Positions 56,087 to 64,000 of a stretch of DNA of 64,000 nucleotides are shown here, in pieces. The stretch's first letter is position 1; every line of letters starts with the position of its first letter. The notes below the pieces were generated by a model. That model was not told where the DNA came from. It made no database searches and saw only the letters and a program-made list of their open reading frames with translations. The stretch covers positions 1 to 64,000 of the forward strand of contig NZ_ATXJ01000003.1 of NCBI RefSeq assembly GCF_000421625.1. The letters are read 5' to 3'. The translations under genes and the position numbers were made by a program. This stretch comes from Thermus islandicus DSM 21543. GTDB lineage: Bacteria > Deinococcota > Deinococci > Deinococcales > Thermaceae.

Positions 56087-56968
56087 TCAGGCAAGCCCCA
56101 GAAGGGCCTTGAGCCCCAAGGCGGCCTCTACCCCTTGGGTGCCGTAGTTGTTGTTGAAGAGGACGAAAACCCTTTCCGCACCCTCCGCCAGGGTCCTTGT
56201 GGCCTGGGCAAGGTCTCGGAGTTCCTCCTCGCTATAGCGCCAGTTGAAGCGCTCGTAGGGCTTCCCGTGGGGTCCCTTCCAGGTGTCGGCGTTCCGGCCG
56301 TGGCAGCGGAGGACGGCCACGGGGTGGGTGGCCTCGAGGACCCTCGGGGGGGCCTCGGGGTGGGGGGGTGCGTCCACGCTCACGTGGATGAGACCAAGGC
56401 GGGAGAGCTCCTTCCTCACGAACCCCCAGGCGGTGTACCACTTGGGGTTGCGGAACTCCACGGCCACCCAGTACCCTCGGGTCCTCTCCGCCAGGCGCTC
56501 TAGGTACTGGAAGCTCCTAGGTTTGGGTTCGGTCCAGGGAGGGAGGCCGAAGTGGAGGTATCCCAGCTTACCCGCTTCCCTCAAGGGGCTTAAGGCGGCG
56601 AAGAAGCGCCTCCAGGCCTCCTCCACCACCTCCTCCGGCACCTCCCGCTGGGGAAGGTGGCCCTCCTCTTGGGGGAGGAGGACCTTTAGGTCCTTGGGGA
56701 GGGCCTTCGCCTCGAGGCCGTGGCCGGTGAAGGCGGAGAAGGCCTTGACGTGAAAGAGGAAGCCCTCGGGGGTCCTCTCCGCCCACTTCCGCACCACCTC
56801 GAGGCGGGGCAGGGCGTAGAAGGTGCTGTCCACCTCCACGGTGTCAAAGAAACGGGCGTAGTGGCGGAGGCGCTTTTCTGGGTCATTTCTCGCCTCGGGG
56901 GGGTACCAGCCGGAGGCGAGGAGGGTGGGGTCAGTCCAGCTTGCCGTGCCCACGCGGACTTCCGCCAC
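56087..56968 (-). CDS. DUF72 (YecE-like) protein
   Basis: TIM-barrel protein of unknown function, 293 residues. VRVGTASWTDPTLLASGWYP, RFFDTVEVDSTFYALP and VFVLFNNNYGTQGVEAALG are family motifs. GTG 56968 has TAAAAT ending seven bases before it (leaderless). It is divergent from the DUF523 gene, 71 bases away. Confidence 0.88.
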   Translation of the reverse strand: MAEVRVGTASWTDPTLLASGWYPPEARNDPEKRLRHYARFFDTVEVDSTFYALPRLEVVRKWAERTPEGFLFHVKAFSAFTGHGLEAKALPKDLKVLLPQEEGHLPQREVPEEVVEEAWRRFFAALSPLREAGKLGYLHFGLPPWTEPKPRSFQYLERLAERTRGYWVAVEFRNPKWYTAWGFVRKELSRLGLIHVSVDAPPHPEAPPRVLEATHPVAVLRCHGRNADTWKGPHGKPYERFNWRYSEEELRDLAQATRTLAEGAERVFVLFNNNYGTQGVEAALGLKALLGLA

Positions 56969-57039
56969 CCCTCCATTTTACGGCTTCCCTGGGGCCCCTC
57001 TTGGGCCGCCTCCCTTCCCCCACCCTGTACCATGGGGTC
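56969..57039. promoter_or_regulatory. Divergent leaderless promoters of DUF72 and DUF523 genes
   Basis: Minus strand: TAAAAT (56980-56975) plus six bases before GTG 56968. Plus strand: TACCAT (57028-57033) plus six bases before ATG 57040. Neither gene has a separate ribosome-binding site with normal spacing. Confidence 0.5.
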
Positions 57040-57984
57040 ATGGGCTCCTCCTGGCCCAAGCCTCGCCTCGTGGTGAGCGCCTGCTTGGGGTTCGCCGCCG
57101 TGCGCTATTCCGGGGAGCTCATCCCCGACAAGGTGGTGGCGGCCCTTAGGGAGCACGTGGACTTCCTCCCCGTCTGCCCCGAGGTGGAGATCGGCCTCGG
57201 GGTGCCGAGGCCGGTGGTGCGCCTGGTGCGGGGGGAAGGGGGCGTTAGGATGGTCCAGCCCAGGACCGGAGAGGACCTCACGGAGAGGATGCAGGCCTTC
57301 GGCCGGGGGTTCCTCGAGGGCCTGGGCCAGGTGGAAGGCTTCCTCCTCAAAAACCGCTCCCCCAGCTGCGCCCTCAAGGACGCCAAGGTTTACGCCCACC
57401 CCGAAGGGGGCGGGGTGGTGGGGAAGGGCGCGGGCCTCTTCGCCAGGCTCGTGGAGGAGCGCTTTCCCCTCCTCCCCAAGGAGGACGAGGGGCGGCTCAC
57501 GAACGCCAGGATCCGGGCCCAGTTCCTCACCCGGGTCTTCGGCCTGGCCAGGCTGCGGGAGGTGCGGGACCTTCCTAGCCTCCAGGCCTTCCACGCCCGC
57601 TACAAGCTCCTCCTTATGGCCTACAGCCAGAAGGAGGCGAGGGTCCTGGGACGCTTCCTCGCCGAGGCCCAGGGGAGGCCCTTCCCCGAGGTCCATCGGG
57701 CCTACGAGGAGGGGTTTTTGCGGGCCACGGAGAGGCCCTACCGCCTCGGCGCCATGGCCGACGCCCTCCTCCACGCCTTCGGGCATTTCAAAAAGGCCCT
57801 TTCCCCTAGGGAGAAGGCCCACTTCCTGGACCTTCTTTTGGACTTCCGGGAGGAGCGCCTTCCCCTCGAGGCCCCCCTCGCCCTCCTCGCCTCCTGGGCC
57901 CGGCGCTTCGCCGAGCCCTACGTGGAGGCCCAGGCCCTCCTGGAGCCCTATCCCCGGGCCCTGATGCACGTTCCCGGGGCCTAG
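57040..57984 (+). CDS. DUF523-DUF1722 fusion, TudS-like desulfidase candidate
   Basis: 314 residues. The N-terminal DUF523 half (about 1-145) keeps three cysteines in SACLG, PVCPEVEIGLG and RSPSCALKDAK. In TudS, a DUF523 thiouracil desulfidase, three cysteines bind a catalytic [4Fe-4S] cluster. The C-terminal DUF1722 half contains FHARYKLLLMAYSQKEARVLGR and FGHFKKALSPREK. Such fusions often sit near photolyase genes, but none is in the window. ATG 57040 is leaderless. Confidence 0.8.
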   Translation: MGSSWPKPRLVVSACLGFAAVRYSGELIPDKVVAALREHVDFLPVCPEVEIGLGVPRPVVRLVRGEGGVRMVQPRTGEDLTERMQAFGRGFLEGLGQVEGFLLKNRSPSCALKDAKVYAHPEGGGVVGKGAGLFARLVEERFPLLPKEDEGRLTNARIRAQFLTRVFGLARLREVRDLPSLQAFHARYKLLLMAYSQKEARVLGRFLAEAQGRPFPEVHRAYEEGFLRATERPYRLGAMADALLHAFGHFKKALSPREKAHFLDLLLDFREERLPLEAPLALLASWARRFAEPYVEAQALLEPYPRALMHVPGA

Positions 57985-58128
57985 AGGAACCGGGCGAGAA
58001 TCCGGCCCAGGGCCTCTATTCGCCCGCGCCCGCCCCTCGGCGCGGGACCCAAAGAGGAAGGCGGCCTGGACCTGGGGGAAGGGAGCGAGGACCTCGCGGA
58101 GCCGGGCCTCTTGGGCTTCCACGCCTTC
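57981..58128 (-). pseudogene. Internally deleted MNT nucleotidyltransferase
   Basis: Minus-strand VEAQEARLREVLAPFPQVQ leads into AAFLFGSRAEGRARA, the first block of minimal nucleotidyltransferases. The frame then changes and reads IEALGRILARFL to a TAG at 57983-57981. The DxD metal motif and the middle of the domain are missing. It overlaps the stop of the DUF523 gene. Confidence 0.65.
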
Positions 58129-58131
58129 TAG

Positions 58132-60695
<2,564 letters not shown>

Positions 60696-60708
60696 GGGGA
60701 GGAGTCTA
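60696..60708 (-). promoter_or_regulatory. -10 element for leaderless crtI
   Basis: TAGACT (60708-60703) plus seven bases precedes ATG 60695, the same arrangement as at 10308. The 113-base gap after the glycosyltransferase gene shows no clear -35. Activator or light-dependent control would fit but no site is recognised. Confidence 0.5.
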
Positions 60709-60808
60709 TCAGGTCGCCTCCCCCCCTCAGTTGGGCTTGGCCCACAGAGGGCTATCCGAGGGGCACGGGGAGGTGGCGGAAGCCCGCCATCCGGCCAGGG
60801 TCAGGCGC

Positions 60809-61831
60809 CTACACCTCCCGCCCCTTCCAGCGCTTCCCCGGGAGGAGGGCCCGCAGGTACACGGGAAGGAGGAGAAGGGGGGCGAGGGGGACGAGGAGGC
60901 CGGGCCAGAGGGCCCCCCCCAAGGCCCGCTGCACCAGAAGCCGCTCCAGGAGCCCCATAAGCCCCAGGTCCCACCGACCGAAGAGCCAGGGCAGGGTGTA
61001 GAGGGCGAGGTGGTAAATGGCCGAGCCCAGGAGCAGGGCAGGGTTTTTAAGGTGGATGTCCAGGAAGTTTTTCCCAAAGCCCTCCACCGCCTCCCCGTAG
61101 CCCCGGTACATGCGCACCCGGAAAAGCCCCCCGCCCAGGAAAAGCCCGTAGGCCCTCGCCCGCCTCGCCAGGGCCACGTCCTCCAAGACCTCCCCCCGCA
61201 CGGCCCCGTGCCCCCCGGAGGCGAAGTAGGCCTCCCTCCAGAAGGCCAGGACCTGGCCGTTCGCCACCCGTAAGCGCTCCAGAAGGGGGTGGGGCAGGAA
61301 GGAAAAGAGCCCGTTCATCACGAAGGCCACAAGGGCCCCGTCCCCAAGGCCTACCTCCTGCTTGGGCAGGGCCGAGACCATCTCCCTGCCCTCCAGGGCT
61401 TCCAAAAGCCCCCCCAGGGCCCCCTCCTCCCAGAGGACATCGGCGTCGGTGAAGACCAGGACCTCGCCCCGGGCCTCCTGGGCGAGCTTTGAGCAGGCCC
61501 AGTTCTTCCCCTTCCACCCCGGGGGCGGGGGAGTGCCTCGGAGGAGCCGGAAGGCGGGGTGGGTGCCCGCTACCTCCAGGGCCGCTTGGGCGGTGCCGTC
61601 CTCCGAGAGGTCGTCCAGGACCAGGACCTCGAGGGCCCCCTGCCGGAGGAGGCTGGGAAGGGTCCTCCTTAGGTTTTCCGCCTCGTTCCGGGCCGGGACC
61701 AGGAGGGAGGCCGTGGGCCTTTGGGGCGTGGGGCGGGGCCTTAAGCGGGGGAAGGCGAGGAGGTTAAAGAGGAGGGCGAGCCACCTTAGGAGGAGGAAGA
61801 GGAAGACGCCGAAGAAGAAGTCCCCCGTCAT
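60809..61831 (-). CDS. GT2 glycosyltransferase of the carotenoid cluster
   Basis: Membrane-bound family 2 glycosyltransferase, 340 residues. An N-terminal helix leads to ASLLVPARNEAENLRRTLPS, LEVLVLDDLSEDGTAQAALE, PGWKGKNWACSKLAQEARG and VFTDADVLWEEGAL (DxD metal site). Three C-terminal membrane helices follow. It resembles CrtQ-type enzymes. Thermus makes zeaxanthin glucosides, so it probably glucosylates zeaxanthin. It overlaps the acyltransferase gene by four bases. Confidence 0.82.
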   Translation of the reverse strand: MTGDFFFGVFLFLLLRWLALLFNLLAFPRLRPRPTPQRPTASLLVPARNEAENLRRTLPSLLRQGALEVLVLDDLSEDGTAQAALEVAGTHPAFRLLRGTPPPPGWKGKNWACSKLAQEARGEVLVFTDADVLWEEGALGGLLEALEGREMVSALPKQEVGLGDGALVAFVMNGLFSFLPHPLLERLRVANGQVLAFWREAYFASGGHGAVRGEVLEDVALARRARAYGLFLGGGLFRVRMYRGYGEAVEGFGKNFLDIHLKNPALLLGSAIYHLALYTLPWLFGRWDLGLMGLLERLLVQRALGGALWPGLLVPLAPLLLLPVYLRALLPGKRWKGREV

Positions 61832-62505
61832 GGCCGAAAGAGCCGTACCAAGGGCAGGATCCTTTCCTCCAGGCTCCGCCTTCCCCGAAGCACCTCAAGG
61901 AAGCCCTCGGGTATCTCCCTGGGGTGGGTTTGGGCGAGGAGGGCGTCAAGCGCTGCTAGAAGCCCCCCCAAGGCCCCGGCGAGGTCCTCCCCCGGGGGGA
62001 GGGGCTTTCCGATCCAGAGGAAGGCCTCGGGGTGCTCGTAACCCCGGAGGACCACCCTTAAGGCCACGGGAAGGAGGGGAACCCCCGCCCGCTTGGCCAG
62101 CCACGCTGCCCCCTGCCTCAAGGGGCGGAGGGGCCCGGGGTAGGCCATCGCCCCCTCGGGGAAGAGGGCCACCCACTCCCCCCGCCTAAGCCTCCTTAGG
62201 GCCTCCCGGACCCTTCCCGCCTCGAGGGCCCCCGCGAGCTTTAAGACGGGGAAGCTCCTCAGGTTTTCCTCCGCCACCAGGAGGCTCGTGGGCCTCCGGT
62301 AGAACCTCCCCAAAAGCCACACCAGGTGCCCGTCAAAGAAGCTGTGGTGGTTTAGGGCGAGCACCAGGGGACCCTCCGGGGCCTCCCCCCGGAGGTAGAC
62401 CCCCCGGAGGCTCCCTTTTAGGCTTCGGAGGAGGAAGAACCCCACCGCCAGGCGGAGGAGCCTGCCGGCGGGCCTCGCCTCCAGGCGCTCCCAACGCTCG
62501 GCCAC
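61828..62505 (-). CDS. PlsC-like acyltransferase of the carotenoid cluster
   Basis: 1-acylglycerol-phosphate acyltransferase-fold enzyme, 225 residues. LALNHHSFFDGHLVWLLGR carries the NHxxxxD motif, and ALFPEGAMAYPGPLRPLRQ is the phosphate/acyl block. Placed between the cyclase and the glycosyltransferase, it probably adds the branched fatty acid to the carotenoid glucose of thermozeaxanthin. A phospholipid role is the alternative. Confidence 0.8.
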   Translation of the reverse strand: MAERWERLEARPAGRLLRLAVGFFLLRSLKGSLRGVYLRGEAPEGPLVLALNHHSFFDGHLVWLLGRFYRRPTSLLVAEENLRSFPVLKLAGALEAGRVREALRRLRRGEWVALFPEGAMAYPGPLRPLRQGAAWLAKRAGVPLLPVALRVVLRGYEHPEAFLWIGKPLPPGEDLAGALGGLLAALDALLAQTHPREIPEGFLEVLRGRRSLEERILPLVRLFRP

Positions 62506-62509
62506 GGGC

Positions 62510-63211
62510 CTATCTTAGGCGCCTCAGGGCCTCGGGGTGCCAGGCGAGGAGGAGGCCCTGGACCACGGCCAGGTTGGTGAAGAGGAAGAAGACCATCTCC
62601 TCCAGGGGAAGCCCGAAGGCCTTTAGACCCAGGGTGTACCGGGGAGCGATCCACCAGATGCCCTCCCGGAGGATGGCCCAGCCGTCCGCCACCCACAGGT
62701 ACAAGGTGGGGAGGCCCACCCCCAGGAGGAGGGGCCTCCTCCAGGCCCAGAGCAGGTCCCCCCCGTAGGCCCACTGGAGGACGAAGACGGGGGCGAAGTA
62801 GGCGAGGATGAGGCCCAGGTAGAGGAACCTCTCCCCGAGGGCCAGGAGGATCACGCCCGAGGCGGCCAAGAGAAGCCACACCCCTCCCCCCGCCACCCGG
62901 GCCAGACCCGGTCCTCCCGGGGGAGGGGTTTGCGCCAGCCGGAAGAGGAGGGCCCCGGTGAGGAGGGGCTGGAGGAGGAAGAAGAGGTACTCCTCCAGGG
63001 GCACGTAGCCCAGGCGGAGGAGCACCTTTCCTTCCGGGTACCCCCAGACCCCCCTCCACACCAGGTAGTTGTCCCAGGGGGTGGTGTAGAGGAGGGCGAT
63101 GAGGGGCATGAGGAGGTAGGCCCAGACCCTCGGGGGCCTCGGCCTCGCCCACAGGAGGAGAAGGAGGAGGGGAGGCAGGAGGAAGAAGAGGTGGAACTCT
63201 AGATAGGTCAT
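62510..63211 (-). CDS. Lycopene beta-cyclase, CrtYcd/archaeal type
   Basis: Membrane cyclase, 233 residues, seven or so helices. The two-fold repeat typical of this class is visible: YTTPWDNYLVWRGVWGYP with PLEEYLFFLLQPLLTG in the first half, and PLEEMVFFLFTNLAVVQG in the second. The conserved PxE(E/Q) glutamates are intact in both halves. ATG 63211 overlaps the P450 stop as ATGA; a GTG four codons upstream is less likely. Confidence 0.88.
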   Translation of the reverse strand: MTYLEFHLFFLLPPLLLLLLWARPRPPRVWAYLLMPLIALLYTTPWDNYLVWRGVWGYPEGKVLLRLGYVPLEEYLFFLLQPLLTGALLFRLAQTPPPGGPGLARVAGGGVWLLLAASGVILLALGERFLYLGLILAYFAPVFVLQWAYGGDLLWAWRRPLLLGVGLPTLYLWVADGWAILREGIWWIAPRYTLGLKAFGLPLEEMVFFLFTNLAVVQGLLLAWHPEALRRLR

Positions 63212-64000
63212 GCCCTCACCCACAGCCGTGGCTTGGCGGGGACGCCCCCTTCCGGCCGCAGGGTGACCTGGGCCAGGACCCGGGGGAAGGGGAGGGGGTC
63301 AAGCCGGAAGCGCCGGAAGAAGGCCTGAAGGACGAGGGGACCCTCGAGGAGGGCCAGGTCCCGCCCCAGGCAGAGCCTCTGGCCCAGGCCAAAGGGGAAG
63401 TAGCGCCCCGAGGGGGTGCCCTTTTCCCCCAGGAAGCGCTCCGGCCGAAAGGCCTCCCCTTCGGGGAAGGAAAGCCTGTGGGTCACGTAGGGGGAGAGGA
63501 CCAGGGTGGTGCCCCGGGGAGGGAGGTCCTCCCCCAGGGAGAAGGGCGCTTCCACCTTGCGGGTAAGGATCCAGGCCGGGGGGTAGAGCCTCAGGGCCTC
63601 CTGGAAGGCGGCGAGGGCCGCCTCCTCCTGCTCGGCCACCCTCTCCTGGAAGTCGGGGCGGTGGGAGAGGAGGAGGAGGGCCCAGGTGAGGGCGCTGGCC
63701 AGGGTCTCGTGCCCGGCCACGAGGAGGGTCACGGCTTCGGAGAGCGCCCGCCCTCGGGGCAGGCGGCTCAGGGGAGGGTAGGGGAGGAGGGCCTCCGCCT
63801 CCCGGTAGAGAAGGGCCTTGTTCCTTTGGAAGCGGACCTCCTCGCGGAGGTCCAAGGCCGCGAGGGGGCTTCGCGTCCGGGCCATGATCCGGTCCAGGGC
63901 CAGGAGGGCGAGCCGGGCCAGGTCCGGGGAAAGGGGCTCGCCGAAGAGAACGCGGCCCAAAAGCCTCAGGGAAAGGGCGAGCATCTCGTGTTCCAGGTCC
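63208..64000 (-). CDS. Cytochrome P450 CYP175A1-like beta-carotene hydroxylase, 5' end outside window
   Basis: The C-terminal 264 or so codons are present; the start lies beyond base 64000. LLVAGHETLASALTW is the I-helix, EALRLYPPAWILTRKVE the ExxR K-helix region, and YFPFGLGQRLCLGRDLALLE holds the heme cysteine. Overall it is very close to what I recall of T. thermophilus CYP175A1, which hydroxylates beta-carotene to zeaxanthin. It leads into the cyclase gene. crtB probably lies upstream, outside the window. Confidence 0.92.
   Translation of the reverse strand, partial: DLEHEMLALSLRLLGRVLFGEPLSPDLARLALLALDRIMARTRSPLAALDLREEVRFQRNKALLYREAEALLPYPPLSRLPRGRALSEAVTLLVAGHETLASALTWALLLLSHRPDFQERVAEQEEAALAAFQEALRLYPPAWILTRKVEAPFSLGEDLPPRGTTLVLSPYVTHRLSFPEGEAFRPERFLGEKGTPSGRYFPFGLGQRLCLGRDLALLEGPLVLQAFFRRFRLDPLPFPRVLAQVTLRPEGGVPAKPRLWVRA

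Overview
The window reads as a chromosomal segment of a Thermus species, though not T. thermophilus itself. The evidence is very high GC, densely packed genes with four-base start/stop overlaps, a 14-gene complex I operon in Thermus gene order and subunit sizes, a LysN-type aminotransferase of the aminoadipate lysine route, a DdrA-type repair protein and a CYP175A1-type carotenoid hydroxylase. No insertion sequence, prophage or CRISPR array was seen.

Layout. (1) Bases 1-13300 hold a cell-wall (muropeptide) recycling locus. A divergent promoter region at about 10309-10437 separates a leftward ten-gene operon from a rightward one. The leftward operon encodes a beta-lactamase-fold hydrolase, MurQ, NagZ, a sugar ABC importer without ATPase, a peptide ABC importer without ATPase, and a diaminopimelate/ornithine decarboxylase-like enzyme cut by the window edge. 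The rightward operon encodes a GntR/HutC regulator, AnmK and NagA. Together they could take peptidoglycan fragments to GlcN-6-P plus free peptide. This is the least conventional part of the window. (2) tRNA-Ser, a RluD-type pseudouridine synthase and a two-gene restriction-modification system follow. (3) A leftward housekeeping block holds lysN, dgt, and yceD-rpmF-fabH-fabD-fabG-acpP-fabF. (4) Arginase faces the complex I operon nuoA-N. Upstream of nuoA lie ddrA, a metallophosphoesterase and ksgA. (5) From 40.7 to 46.9 kb there are a small secreted protein, tRNA-Ala, a lipoprotein, a periplasmic TPR protein, WecG/TagA, ComB and ThiL. (6) From 46.9 to 54.7 kb there are a decayed MNT/HEPN pair, hisC-hisB-hisH, a PfkB kinase, a PaaK-like ligase, purE-purK, and an SbtA bicarbonate transporter with its PII-like partner SbtB. 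(7) A TerC-DedA pair sits behind a yybP-ykoY manganese riboswitch. (8) From 56 to 64 kb there are DUF72, a DUF523-DUF1722 protein (TudS-like), another MNT relic, and a carotenoid cluster: fni, crtI, glycosyltransferase, acyltransferase, lycopene cyclase and P450. The cluster fits synthesis of acylated zeaxanthin glucosides (thermozeaxanthins).

Regulation. Fourteen genes have a TANNNT-like -10 hexamer ending only 6-8 bases before the start codon, which is the signature of leaderless transcripts. Genes inside operons instead carry GGAGG ribosome-binding sites. An exact tandem repeat in the divergent recycling promoter is a candidate operator for the GntR regulator. All functions are read from sequence motifs, family knowledge and context; no database search was possible.
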